DNA of 64,000 bases from Amorphochlora amoebiformis (GCA_054601695.1 BAAHQB010000031.1:558001-622000); one strand, 5' to 3'; shown: positions 1 to 61,257, numbered from the stretch's first letter. Translations and numbers: made by a program. The notes: generated by a model from the letters alone, not told the origin.

Positions 1-19054
<19,054 letters not shown>

Positions 19055-19553
19055 CTAGATCCACGCTAGATCTACGTCGTGCATGGCATATTGAGTGTCG
19101 CGTTGGTGTAAATTAATTTGTTTATTCTAGTTATTAGTTTAACTTATAATCAGGTCCCATTACTAGAGTGTAGATAGAGATTGCTTTCTGCTAGTCATGT
19201 ACTGATAATAATGATACGGTATCCAGGCACAACGGTTGTGATAATATTCTAGAAATTCCAAGGACAAATTTACGAGTCATAATGGTCTAGATACAGAGTG
19301 TACGTATATAATCATTGCTAGATTGTTACAGAGGTCTAGATTCTCAGTACACATGTCTAGCATGTATCCATGTATCACACTATCTAGAGTATATACAAGA
19401 TATACATTGATACACAGTCTAGACAGTGAGTATAAAACTTGAGAGACACCGTATCGAAAGAATTATAAATATAATTTACCTCGTGAGAACATGGAAGTTG
19501 TTAAGGAAGTTCGAATTCTGAAGTTATAAGTAGAGGAGTATTTCTAGGTTTTA
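19055..19553. other. Intergenic spacer between convergent channel and PFKFB genes, CTAG-rich
   Basis: No reading frame or exon is supported here. The 500 bases are of ordinary composition, with no microsatellites, and contain about 14 CTAG tetranucleotides, several as CTAGAT. It must hold the 3' UTRs and poly(A) sites of both genes; no single clear AATAAA is seen for either. Confidence 0.7.
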
Positions 19554-28365
<8,812 letters not shown>

Positions 28366-28964
28366 TGCGGGTGGTCACAAGCGAGATTGGGTTCCGGAAA
28401 GAGCGATACTATATTGGTTTTGATATGTTCAGATATTATCTCGGAATCGAGATATAAACATGATATCCCACCAGTATACATCGATATTCTAATATAAGGG
28501 GGCATATGTTCGCATAACACATCTCCCAGAAAAATGATGGTCAAACGGCCAGCAATAGGCTCCGTGGCAGTTGGCGGGATGGTGATGATTGGTGATTCAT
28601 TTGATTGTATTAAATATAACCCACTGACCTGAGAAATACGATTTTTAACATCTCAATCCAGTGTTGTGTACCCCAAGCCGGTTAGGGAGATTTCGGAGCC
28701 GAAGTCGGGATAGGTCGACAGAAAGAGAGAGCGAGCGAGAGAAAAAAAGCGAGAAAAGGAAACGGGAAAAGGGAGATAGATTTAGACTGTTTGTGTGCCT
28801 CGCAGCCATCTTGAGTTGTGTCTGACGAGTAAATAGGAGTCGGAGACGCGAGGATTCGCGCGGGCCGCACCTGGATACGTATAGGTTTACATGTATGCAT
28901 ATATATTTTGAATGTAACTACTACATGTCTTATATATATATATATATGTAACTACTACATGTCT

Positions 28965-28995
<31 letters not shown>

Positions 28996-29169
28996 GTGTA
29001 TGTATATATGTTGAAAACATATTTGTAATTTGTTGTACATATATTTCGAGTATTTTTGTATGTACATACATAATGTTGCAGTCTTCTTTGGTAGAACATA
29101 TATACCAATATATATATCAATATATATATATATATATATATATATGTATACATATATAATATATATACA

Positions 29170-29258
<89 letters not shown>

Positions 29259-29283
29259 CTACTTTTCCGAACGTTTAAGTCCA

Positions 29284-29324
<41 letters not shown>

Positions 29325-29341
29325 GAAAGAGAGAGAGAGAG

Positions 29342-29391
<50 letters not shown>

Positions 29392-29448
29392 GATATTCAA
29401 TATATTGTATATACATATATATATATATATGTATATATCATTCTCTAG
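28366..29448. other. Upstream region of PFKFB and of the next plus-strand gene
   Basis: Divergent promoter interval, possibly with unrecognised 5' exons of the plus-strand gene. 28540-28880 is of ordinary composition and holds a purine-rich run (28717-28780). No TATA box can be assigned. 28913-28970 contains a 22-base direct repeat (TGTAACTACTACATGTCTTA) around (AT)n. The rest is (AT)n. Confidence 0.5.
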
Positions 29449-36202
<6,754 letters not shown>

Positions 36203-36581
36203 AAGGAGGAAAAAACACCGAAGAGGATAACGTCACCGTGGCTTTGACACGTATTACTGTGACTTTGGAACGTGTCACCGTGACCTTGACTGTTGTCCAT
36301 TAATGGAAGCCTCAGAGTTGTAGTTGAGGGACGTCAATAGCCACCGTATACACACGATTTTTTAGAATTTGTGTAAGTATTCAAATATCCCAGATACGCA
36401 TGCTGTCACAATCTAGATATAATTGTAGCGCAGTGCAATCATTATGTATATGCAATAATACGTATTGCATTTCAAGGGAGTACATGAAATTGTGGCATGT
36501 ATCACCTAGATAATAAGGATTATTCAGTAATAAGTTCAATGATTATAGCACTGTATACTATGATATATTTCGATACCCTAG

Positions 36582-36629
<48 letters not shown>

Positions 36630-36972
36630 GCATGTATGTATGTATATGTGTGGTATTCAATTGATTATACATGATATATTCTAGATATTGTACCTGGTGC
36701 ATGTAAAATTGCCATCATAATTATTACAACTTAGAATAAATACTAGTATTATTATCATAGTACGTATATCTACATATCATATGCGTACACATGCAATTTC
36801 CGTATCTAACATAACCCATTGATGTTCTTCTGAGTGTCAGATTCTCATTTACCACAAATTACGGATCATACACACAACTACTCCCTGCATCATCATTTCC
36901 CCTCATCGATGCCCTGTTCTCTCCTTCCCACATCCTGCTCCTCCCCCCGCCCCGGTCTCTATCCCTCTCGAT
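36203..36972. other. 3' flank of the unknown plus-strand gene
   Basis: Ordinary AT-rich DNA. 36228-36292 has three spaced copies of GTCACCGTGxCTTTGACACG-like sequence. Five CTAG words occur between 36410 and 36745, and one (AT)n tract at 36582-36622. No exon is supported. Confidence 0.5.
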
Positions 36973-37158
36973 TCACATTTCATTGAAACCTGTACTTACA
37001 TTGTGAACTTGCTCGGCCACAGCCCCTGGGACAGGCTGGGGTAGCCGACGCCGTTGTCGTTGAGGGGCCGTTTTTCGTCCACTAATCCCCGTCGCCTGCA
37101 TACGCAGTCGCTCAGCGATTGGTGTGCGTGCGTCGAGGTGACGAGGGTTTCGATTCAT
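36973..37158 (-). CDS. Possible 5' exon or small ORF, hypothetical
   Basis: From ATG 37158 a GC-rich frame (MNRNPRHLDART..., about 53 codons) runs to a strong consensus donor (CACAAT|GTAAGT) near 36999. A second frame over the same bases reads VDEKRPLNDNGVGYPSLSQG, which is also protein-like. No partner exon is found and no family is recognised. It could be a short exon of an unseen minus-strand gene or a chance frame in a GC-rich island. Confidence 0.25.
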   Translation of the reverse strand: MNRNPRHLDARTPIAERLRMQATGISGRKTAPQRQRRRLPQPVPGAVAEQVHNVSTGFNEM

Positions 37159-37319
37159 TTGTGGTGTCTACGCCAACTTCACGGGCCGACGGAGGGTTTG
37201 GACCATTTATGTCTTTTAAAGGGTAACGCAAAAGAGTATTAAAGGAGTTACAAAAAGTAACGGAGAATCTTTGCAATTTAGGCAAAATATAACTGAAAAT
37301 GGAGACTTATATTATTTCG

Positions 37320-37694
37320 CTAAATATCTAACAACACGTGTACGGTGAACTTCCCGCGCCAAGAGACGTAATCTGGATGATAGCGGGCCTTTGCTCCATG
37401 GCACACATTCCCGAGCTCTGGCCACCAGTTTTCGGGAATGCCTGCAACTACCACGTCTAGTTTTGACACATCGACGCCTCTCACAAAGATTCTCGCACGC
37501 AACTTCCCGACTAGGATATCACACCGACAAGACGGCAAGGTGGCGTCGAGGGTTTCCCGAACGAAACGCAAGGGTGTGTGGGAGGATGGGGCAGGTGGAG
37601 GGGCGGTGTCACGCGCGAATATCTCGCTGAACCTGTCACCTTGCCCGTCCAAGTGTGCGCATGCTGCTCCAGAGTCTGCACTTGAGTACTTCAT
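37320..37694 (-). CDS. Hypothetical 124-aa ORF
   Basis: Single uninterrupted ATG-to-TAG frame (37694 to 37320) of higher GC content than its surroundings, with an in-frame TGA 24 bases upstream of the ATG. The product is mixed polar, with ENWWPELGNVCHGAKARYHP near its end, and has no signal peptide or membrane segment. Plus-strand frames overlap it (37391-37630, 37438-37755), so the coding strand is not certain. No family recognised. Confidence 0.3.
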   Translation of the reverse strand: MKYSSADSGAACAHLDGQGDRFSEIFARDTAPPPAPSSHTPLRFVRETLDATLPSCRCDILVGKLRARIFVRGVDVSKLDVVVAGIPENWWPELGNVCHGAKARYHPDYVSWRGKFTVHVLLDI

Positions 37695-37755
37695 GGCCGA
37701 AGGAAAGCAACGCAGTCGTCACATCACGGACAAGAAACAAACGAGATGCTTCTAA

Positions 37756-38786
37756 ATGTTAGGAGGATCTACCGTTACAGGGTGCAACGATAGTATAGTT
37801 ACAGCAAGATTGACAGAATGCGTTCGTCATCCAAATGGGTTTCTTCTGGCCGTGGGTGATGAGTAGCGTATAGTTCTATTTTAGACAATAACTTCCTGTA
37901 CATTCGCTATGTAGAAAAGAATTCTGTCCTAGCCATCGGCACATGCGTGATGAACAATCCTAACTCGAGTTAATCCTAATTATAAACTTACTTCCGCCAA
38001 ATTCCACTGTAATTATTTGTGAAACTGCAATCATTGAATCAATTGCAGTACACTCAAAGCAGCACTTATAATGATTTATATATTTACGTCCATGGGTAAA
38101 CAAATATAGTACACTATTCAGTGATGATACTATTGTACAAATATTGTTTTCAGTATGTATCTGTGTGTCAATAATTGTATCCTCAACCTCGTCCGTACGT
38201 TAGCTGTAGGAAGCGCTCCAGATCCCGGCTGACAGAAGAGAGGTAGGTATAATTATGGTGTCACTCTACATAAATTTAGTAAATTTACAGCTATCATTAG
38301 TATAAGAACTTCAAGTGCTTGTAGTGTCCAAAGTTACGTCAGTACAATGGTACTATCATTGGTATTATTAACAACGTAGCAACAAATTTTGAGAGTAGAC
38401 GTAGCAACAAATTTTGAGAGTAGACCTAGGGAGATCGAAAAGTAGAACTAGAAGGAGCTTCTGTCTATAGGAAGAACAGGTACACACTCATTTCACTCTA
38501 TACACCCATCCTAAGTCTTTAAGACCAAGCCGATCCCAGTCGCCAGACACGAAGAGGCATCCTCAACTCAATCGGTCAGAATTACGCATCCAAGCGCTAA
38601 CCTCCTAAATTTCCGTTATTCCTCTGTGCACACAAACTCTCTATAGGTTTAAGCCGATTCTCCAAGCGTAGTGTCCCAAGGTCAGTCTGCCACGGCGTGC
38701 ACGGGCGTACCGGTCGTACAGAGAGTCACAAGTTGACAACCACATGCAAACCTCTAAGGGACGATGAAAACATCTAAAGAAATAAT
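37756..38786. other. Intergenic region upstream of the SDR gene
   Basis: About 1 kb of ordinary composition without microsatellites. A perfect 25-base tandem repeat (GTAGCAACAAATTTTGAGAG plus TAGAC) occurs at about 38375-38425. No reading frame above background. It presumably holds the SDR promoter; no TATA box can be assigned confidently. Confidence 0.5.
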
Positions 38787-39859
38787 ATGCGAAAAAATAA
38801 AATCGGCCCTTCTCGTATGAGTCGTATCAAAGGAGCATCTTCATATCCCGTGGCCATGCGTACGTCTTTCTGTCGTCTCGCCCGCTCCCTGCGTGCCTTC
38901 AGCACCTACCCGGCCAGGGGAAATCGGTTTGAGGGCAAAAACATCATTGTCACCGGCGCAGCCGGGAATTTCGGTGGTGTCGCAGCGAAAATGCTCGCCG
39001 CGGAAGGCGCAAACGTAGCCCTCGTGGATATGGCGGTCGACAAGCTCCCGGACGTGCAGAAGGAAGTTGAGTCCTACGGCGTCAAGGCAATATCCGTCGG
39101 GATGGACCTTACGGATGAGAAGAAGGTTATCAACATGGTCAACGAGGTCAAAGCAGAGATGGGACAGATCCATGGTCTATTCAACAACGCCGGCTACCAG
39201 GTCAACACACATCCACACATTCCTTTAACCTCCAAACCCCCTCCAGAATGACCCTTGCACACTTTTGAAGGCCCTCCGATCCCTCCCACAGTTATAACAG
39301 ATCCTAACTGTTTGTTAACCAGGGAGCTTTCGCCCCTGTCGACCAGTACCCCACCAAGGACTTCGAGCAGGTGTTCAAGATTAACGTCATCGGCCTCTTC
39401 ACTGTGATGAAGTACACAGTGCAAGTCATGATCGAAAACGGGCAGGGGGGCAGCGTCGTCAACACCGCCTCCTGCGCTGGCCTAGGGTGCCCAACGCTCA
39501 TGGCTGCTTACGGATCGTCGAAGGCTGCCGTCAACCATCTCTCAAAGATAGCGGCGATCGATCTGGCTCCTCACAACATCCGAGTCAACTCCATCTCGCC
39601 CGCTTACATCGGCCCCGAGGATGGATTTATGTGGCTTCGCCAGGTCGATCTTCAGGCGAAGGGCAATCCTACCAACGCCGAGGAGTACTATTTCTCCAAC
39701 GACTCGGACACTGTAGCCAAGCAGATGATTGGATCTGTTCCGCTCCGTCGTGCGGGAACCGTTGAGGAAGTTATCAATGGGGCTCTGTTCCTCCTCTCTG
39801 ACGAGGCGTCGTACATGACTGGCGTGGACTTAAACATCTCCGGAGGAAACGTCATGTAA
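38787..39859 (+). CDS. Classical short-chain dehydrogenase/reductase, probably mitochondrial
   Basis: NAD(P)-dependent oxidoreductase of the classical SDR family; substrate not predictable. Two exons, 38787-39200 and 39323-39859 (donor CAG|GTCAAC, acceptor AACCAG), 316 aa from the first ATG. ATGs at 38817 and 38853 are alternatives. From 38853 the start [19 protein letters not shown] looks like a mitochondrial presequence. Fold motifs: cofactor loop [14 protein letters not shown] after the first exon's helix, catalytic Ser in NTASCAG, and Tyr/Lys in YGSSKAA, all present. [15 protein letters not shown] and [10 protein letters not shown] form a longer substrate loop than in short SDRs. The C-terminus [10 protein letters not shown] is usual. 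The gene is GC-rich with a 122-bp intron free of microsatellites, unlike its neighbours. Confidence 0.93.
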
Positions 39860-39903
39860 GTGAAAAAGCCTAATGTGTAAAAAACACATACACACACACA
39901 TAC

Positions 39904-39965
<62 letters not shown>

Positions 39966-39992
39966 GTGTATATATGTATGTATATATATATA

Positions 39993-40046
<54 letters not shown>

Positions 40047-40063
40047 TGTAATACTATATATAT

Positions 40064-40104
<41 letters not shown>

Positions 40105-40156
40105 AAATATATATATATATATATATACACGTACATGCAATATGTATATATGTATA

Positions 40157-40187
<31 letters not shown>

Positions 40188-40404
40188 TACATATATCCAA
40201 AGAAATATGTGATACAAAATGTGAAATCGTGTATACATAAGAAATATTTTTCTTTTATATAAATAGCTTTCAAATTATAAGATAAAAGTATATAATAAAT
40301 AAAAAAGAAATGATGTACAACATATATATATATATATAAATATTATATAATTGATATACATAAATATATACATATATCTAAATAAATATATGTATAGATA
40401 TGTA

Positions 40405-40449
<45 letters not shown>

Positions 40450-40544
40450 GTATATGTATCCATTTTTATTTATTATTATTATTATTTATCACCACCCACT
40501 AAAATTATCATTATTATTACATCATGCATGGTGTATGTACATGT

Positions 40545-40629
<85 letters not shown>

Positions 40630-40936
40630 GAAATAAATATATTATGAGGGAAAAAATATGTACATAAATATGTACAATGTAGAAATATAGACGTATATAT
40701 AATATACATATATATTATATATAAATATCTATATATATATATATATTATATATATATATATATATGTTTTTTATAATATATATATATATGTATTATACAT
40801 ATATATATATATATGTATGTACATATTATATACACATGTATACATATATAGATATATATTATATTATTATGTCTGAACATAAATATAATATGTAAACATA
40901 TATTTATTTTGATATTATACAATAATATATATATAT

Positions 40937-40967
<31 letters not shown>

Positions 40968-41958
40968 TATCATAGTATATAAATAACAGATTATAATATA
41001 CATATATAATATTCCAGTGGTGGTACCAGGGGCTAATTCAGACTCGTCTACCTGGCTGGACCCGTGAAAGGACTTTGGTCTCATAAGAGAGGCGTGCTAA
41101 TCGTTGGTATAGACCTGATGTTTCCTTCCTTATGGAGAGTAAGCATCGATTGAGCATTGCGCTTCACTCTTGCACCGGTAGCGTTTGTTGGCTTGGTAAT
41201 ATGTTCAGCAACTTAATGAAATAAGATTTGCAATTAATCATTGAATAATTTAAAACTTACTTGAAGAAACTTCATGCATAGAATTGAACGTAAAACGTTG
41301 AACTGCGCACATATAATAAATCAAGAATGTACTATCTAGATATTTAATATAATTAAGTAGATCTAGTAGATAAAGTATGCGCCTCAACTATCTATATCTA
41401 CATGCAAACTAGATACACACAAATAGATGTATATATATGTAAATATACACACATATTATATATATATATATGTATATATATCATGGCGAAAGTATATGAG
41501 TTAAAAGTATTGAACGCCCAGACAATATAATCAACGTCAAATTCATGGGTTTCATCATACATGCGCGATTGAATTCCAGATCTCTAGATCTGCTAGTCTG
41601 ACTTGATGCTTGACTTGATTTCACGTTATGATTTATGAATTCCGTTTCCAGCAGAGGCAGCATAGCAATGGTCACTTCTAGTACCACCCATCCACAATAG
41701 CCACGTTTTTAGATGTCCTTCAAGGCCAGCTGAACTTATTCAGAAACACCTAAGTCTCACCATAAGCGGCTGGATTCGAACCTTCACCGCCCGGTGATCC
41801 TGGGAAGCTTTTAGACATAATTGTGTTCGCTCAAGTGGGTTTCGGAGGTGTCCATCCAGCCGGTGTACGTCCCATATCGTAAATGATCTGGAAGATACAG
41901 ATGTAACTATCTGCGTGTCTAAGACATATTTAATCTCATATCCATATATTATAATTTT

Positions 41959-41998
<40 letters not shown>

Positions 41999-42006
41999 TA
42001 CAAACA

Positions 42007-42052
<46 letters not shown>

Positions 42053-42061
42053 TATATATAT

Positions 42062-42126
<65 letters not shown>

Positions 42127-42151
42127 TTTAAAGATATTATTTACACATATA

Positions 42152-42182
<31 letters not shown>

Positions 42183-42369
42183 ATAGGCATCATGTTCAAA
42201 AATTATTAACAAAGACATGTGTAAACTACATATATATATTTACATGTAATAAATGTATATATATATGTGTATGTATATATATATACATATGTATATATAC
42301 ATATATACAGATATGCATGTGTGTGTGTGTATAATATTTATATATACATATACACACATATATATTTAC

Positions 42370-42419
<50 letters not shown>

Positions 42420-42888
42420 CACACACATGCATATCTGTATATGTATGTATATACACACACATATATACATACATATATATATACACACATAAATAAATTT
42501 ATACATTTATGTACACATATGTGTATATATGATATATATATATAATATGGATATACATATATGTATACATGTATACATATTATATCAATATGTAAATATA
42601 CTCATCACATGCATGCATGCATACACACACACACACATACATACATACATACATACATGTATACATACACATAAATGTACTCATCTACACTCGCATATAC
42701 ACGTGTTGTTGCTGAAGCCTCTTCATTAGAAATGTGGTTTCTTGTTTTGTAGCATGTAGGCTCGGCATGATATTTGTATATTTGTATATACAAACATATG
42801 TATGCACATAACTCCATCCATACCCATGCTTTTTCCAACACCAACAATATTATATATATATACATATATATACATACACATAATATAT

Positions 42889-42925
<37 letters not shown>

Positions 42926-42948
42926 GAAATAAATACATATAACATAGG

Positions 42949-42994
<46 letters not shown>

Positions 42995-43093
42995 TACACA
43001 CACACATACACATACATACATACACATACATGTATGCATTTATGTACATAACATTCACACACACACATGCATAACACATGACATACATTCGCA
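39860..43093. other. Intergenic region between convergent SDR and P5CDH genes
   Basis: Mostly (AT)n with (GT)n, no exon found. 41020-41960 is of ordinary composition and contains several CTAG words. The sequence GGTTCGAATCC (minus strand, 41782-41772) equals a tRNA/SINE B box, but no tRNA fold or A box could be built around it. 42290-42460 holds an inverted repeat. 42940-43080 is (CA)n-rich. Confidence 0.6.
42290..42460. repeat. Inverted repeat
   Basis: TACAGATATGCATGTGTGTG (about 42306-42325) faces its reverse complement at about 42420-42439. Imperfect arm extension follows through GTATATAC sequence on both sides. The loop is (AT)n. Confidence 0.65.
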
Positions 43094-56313
<13,220 letters not shown>

Positions 56314-56483
56314 TTGGCGGGTGACCACTGCCGTATCGGGGATATATGTATTTGTGATACCCCTAATGAAGTGATCTAAGCCCTCTAATTAAAAATGAAA
56401 CGTAGTCAGAAATCGCCCAAGATTTCCCATAGCCGAATTTATCTTCTAGGAGAAAATCTGGGTTCCGAGCGAAGGTCTCAACA
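56314..56483. promoter_or_regulatory. Putative bidirectional promoter between P5CDH and the GlcNAc-transferase gene
   Basis: The two start codons face away from each other with only 170 bases between them. The interval has ordinary composition and no microsatellites. It has no canonical TATA box at a useful distance from either ATG. Both 5' UTRs must lie here, unless upstream non-coding exons exist. Confidence 0.6.
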
Positions 56484-57583
56484 ATGGCAACCGAACCGGC
56501 TCAAGGCACCATCGAAGAGCCACCTCCAACCCCCTTGGAACCCCTCAATACCCAGAACAATTTGCTCACATCAGCTAAGCCTGTGGTTCCACGCATATTC
56601 GTCTCGATCCCAAGTTATCGTGATCCAGAGTGTCTTCCGACCATCCTCGATATGTACGACAAGGCCGCATTTCCCTCCCGTGTCTTCGCTGGTGTGTGCT
56701 GGCAACTGCATGCCGATCAGGACAAAGGCCCTTGTTTTTCCTCGGCGCATATCCCGTCGAGTATCGCACCGAATATTCGCACAGTCGTCATGGACCACAC
56801 CAGTGCTCGTGGCCCCTGCTACGCCCGTGCAAAGACGCAGGAGCTTTGGCGCGGCGAGGAGTTCTATCTTCAGATAGATAGTCATATGCGCTTTGAAAAG
56901 GCCTGGGATAAGTCATTGATCGAAATTCTATCCGCTTGTCCGTCCGCAAAACCGATTCTCACAACATATCCCGGGGACTACCCAGTTTCCACGGACGCAA
57001 AGACTCACTGTACTCCAGTCGTCTCGATCTTGTGCGCGAAGGGATTTGCGAAAGATGGACAGCTTCGCTTAACAGCAAAGGCATTGTCCTCATCTCCTTC
57101 AAAGCCGGTAGTATCGCGGTTCTGGGCGGCTGGGTTTGCGTTCTCTCGGTCGGGAGTGCTGAAGACAACGCCTTACGACCCATATCTCGTCGACATATTC
57201 TTCGGAGAGGAGGTAATCGCTAGATAAAAATGAACACACATTATTCAAGACTATGTAGACAAATGATCTTCTGCACATTCAGCCTAAACGTCTTATTATC
57301 ATTCTGCCTAGTGTAGATGATACGGGGCACGAATGTTGTCTGTATTTGTATGTACATGCATTTTCCACTTGTCAGATACGTACGTAAGGGATCATGACAC
57401 ATTTAGATACTGCTTTAACTTTGGGTTTTGTGTAGGCGTCCATGTCTTCACGGCTCTGGACGGCGGGATGGGACTTCTTCTGCCCACCTGTTCCGCTCGT
57501 GTATCATAAATGGTCGCGCGCAGGAAGGCCGACGTTTCGGGAGCTCAAGCGGGATCCAGATGTGAAGAGGTTGGGAATTGGAC

Positions 57584-57679
<96 letters not shown>

Positions 57680-57705
57680 TATACATGTAAATATATATTC
57701 ATATT

Positions 57706-57750
<45 letters not shown>

Positions 57751-57767
57751 TTACATATAGACTTATA

Positions 57768-57825
<58 letters not shown>

Positions 57826-57849
57826 TATAGATATATCTCTATAAATATA

Positions 57850-57881
<32 letters not shown>

Positions 57882-57928
57882 TACATGCACTGTGTGTCTG
57901 TAATACATGTATACAATGGGTGATACAT

Positions 57929-57999
<71 letters not shown>

Positions 58000-58096
58000 A
58001 GTGTGTGTACGTATATAAATGTATTTATAATATATATATATATATATATGTGTATGTATGTATGTATAAATATATGTATGCATTTTATAAGTGTGT

Positions 58097-58145
<49 letters not shown>

Positions 58146-58232
58146 ATATATATATATATAATATTTACCTATATATATATACATCTATATATATATATAT
58201 ATATTACATACACCTAAATAATTAAATACATC

Positions 58233-58289
<57 letters not shown>

Positions 58290-58387
58290 ATACCCAAATA
58301 TATATACGCATACATATACATAGATATAAATATTTTGCAAAATATATAATATGATCTTTACATATCATATGTATAAACATATATTCA

Positions 58388-58422
<35 letters not shown>

Positions 58423-58537
58423 GTAACATATATATATATATATATATATATATTCATAACTGTATATGTATATATATATATATATATATGTGTGTGTATA
58501 ATCATTCAATATATAGATATATTCATGTATATATATA

Positions 58538-58579
<42 letters not shown>

Positions 58580-58684
58580 TATGTATACATGTATGTAATA
58601 TACATACGCACATATTATAATATATAAATATATACATTTTTACACGTACATTCCTATATGAATATATATGTGTATATGTATGCA

Positions 58685-58715
<31 letters not shown>

Positions 58716-59006
58716 GTATATATTATATCCATGCATTAATGTGTATGTTTAAATTGTATTCATATACTTACATCATATCTAAATACATATATATATGTAT
58801 ATATATGTATATGTATATGTATATGTATATGGGTATGTATGTTACACATCTATACTAGAATTTTTATATAAATATATATATGTGTATATATATATATATA
58901 TGTACACATTATACATAAGTATACATTCATAAACACATATAATAATATTATATATACATATACATATATATATAAATAAATATATATATATATATATATA
59001 TAATAT

Positions 59007-59054
<48 letters not shown>

Positions 59055-59074
59055 TATATGTATATAAATATATA

Positions 59075-59112
<38 letters not shown>

Positions 59113-59189
59113 TCGTTTTTTTATGCGTAAATTGTTTATAGATGCCTATACATCTATACATGCAAAGTAGATATATACATGCAAAGTAG

Positions 59190-59234
<45 letters not shown>

Positions 59235-59407
59235 TATATCTAAATACATTTATACCAGGCAATCCTGCAAGAGAGTCGAACATGTGCTTCGAACGAATTG
59301 TTACCCTAATCTATATCTCATTGGCGATTATGACCTAGGCACGTCTCGAACTATGCAACAATTTAGTCACTTCACGGGGGTGTGTACACATACATATATC
59401 GATATAA

Positions 59408-59444
<37 letters not shown>

Positions 59445-59489
59445 GATATATATGTATATATATATATATGTGTGCATATACTTATACAC

Positions 59490-59575
<86 letters not shown>

Positions 59576-59787
59576 ATATATATATATATATATATCTAAA
59601 ATGTATGTATATGTGTGTATGCGTGTGTGTATAGATACATGTATGTGTGTATATAATATATACATATATAAAAATACACGCATATATATATATATATATA
59701 TTATGTATTCATATGTTCATATATACATAGCGTATATTTTACAAGAAAACGGAAATATATATTATGTAGTATCCATATTACACATAA

Positions 59788-59843
<56 letters not shown>

Positions 59844-60144
59844 TTTATATCTATATATATATATATATATATCATTTAATAATACATATATATATACATA
59901 TAAATATATATATTGCAATTTTTATACATATATATATTACAATATATATATATATATATATAATATATATATATATATATTTATATATACATGAAAATCA
60001 TTATTTCTATTCGTACTTTAACAGGTGGATTTTAATAAGCAAACTATAAGCGAAAGTGCAAAACGAGGAGGGGTGTCCCCCGGAGGTTTAAGCGAGGATC
60101 AACTCAACGCATTGCTATCGCTCGCGTTCAAGGGAAAACCTTGA
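56484..60144 (+). CDS. GlcNAc-transferase of the Skp1 hydroxyproline family (Gnt1-like)
   Basis: Probable cytosolic UDP-GlcNAc:hydroxyproline N-acetylglucosaminyltransferase, which in Dictyostelium and Toxoplasma modifies Skp1 in an oxygen-sensing pathway. Here the substrate is inferred only from family. Exons: 56484-57212, 57436-57584, 59259-59379, 60025-60144; 372 aa. Motifs in order: [73 protein letters not shown] (the metal-binding DxD region reads DSH), [26 protein letters not shown]-like [45 protein letters not shown] and a C-terminal KGKP. ATG 56484 opens a 243-codon exon. The intron after 57584 lacks a GT donor: phase requires CA|GATATAT. Some 30 N-terminal residues are Pro/Thr-rich with no signal peptide or membrane anchor, as expected for the cytosolic family. 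Confidence 0.88.
57585..59258 (+). other. Intron of the GlcNAc-transferase gene, (AT)n-filled with a non-GT start
   Basis: The intron is almost wholly (AT)n and (GT)n, with no further exon recognisable. 59155-59195 carries a direct repeat of ACATGCAAAGTAGATATATA. See the exon entry for the donor problem. Confidence 0.6.
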
Positions 60145-60605
60145 TTCTAGTGATTCGATTGGCGCAGTCTGTTCAATCGATATCTTAATTATAGGCTATT
60201 AGCGACTTGAACCTGTTAATTTATGCTAGAGTACGAAGACACCTAGGACACTGAGATCATTACTACGCTAACTCACTGACACCGACTACTAGCAACTTTT
60301 TAGAATTAGCTGCTACTAACTAGACTAAATTCAATATTCAATTACAACCGGGCAGAAAGAGAAGTATAACGCGTAACGCAGCACTACTAGTACCAGCACT
60401 ATTCACTGAGTATGCTTGCTAGATGGTTCAATCATGGTTCTAGTGTTTATGCTTGTCTAGTAGTAACTCGAAAACTCATTTAAAACTGACTTTATCTAGT
60501 TTAGGATCACGCTCAGTAATACTTATCATAGTACCGGCCGAAACTGGATCCGTACTCGTAAGAGAGCGTATACGATTAATTTACAACTATACTATGATCA
60601 CGAAC
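60145..60605. other. Intergenic spacer between convergent genes, CTAG-rich
   Basis: 460 bases of ordinary composition without microsatellites. About ten CTAG words, several within ACTAG or CTAGAT. No exon or RNA gene is supported. Confidence 0.65.
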
Positions 60606-60807
60606 TCATAGACTAAGATGCACCGCCTTCTCCTTTTTTCCGCCTTTAGGTTTCTTCTTCTTCTTCTTGGTCTTATTCATTACCTTCATTGCCTTCTTTT
60701 TCTTACCGCTTACCTGCAATTAAAATTTTAGAGATGTGGATGTTATTCGGATAAACTTAGTAGTGGATGTGTACGTATGATGTATGTATATATATATATG
60801 TGTAATA

Positions 60808-60853
<46 letters not shown>

Positions 60854-61257
60854 GGATGAGGACATATATGTGGGATATATATGGATATGTATAAAGTATG
60901 CGTATACATGTTTGTGTATATACATACATATTAGATATATACATATATACACACATGCATGTGTATATATATATGTGTATATATATGTAAATACACATAT
61001 ATATACATACATATATGTACATACATATATAGTAGTATGATGATGGTAAAAACAATAATGTTACTAACAATAGTAGTAAGAAATACAGTAATGTTACTAA
61101 CAATAATAATAATAAATACAATAATATACAGAAATGTTATAATACATACATATATATATACATATATATATATTATACATTATATATATAATATATATTA
61201 TACATATATATATATACATATATATATATAATATTAATTTATATTAATATATCCATA

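Noticed and set aside
41700-41900. tRNA gene on the minus strand
   Set aside because: Exact B box but no A box, no paired acceptor or T stem.
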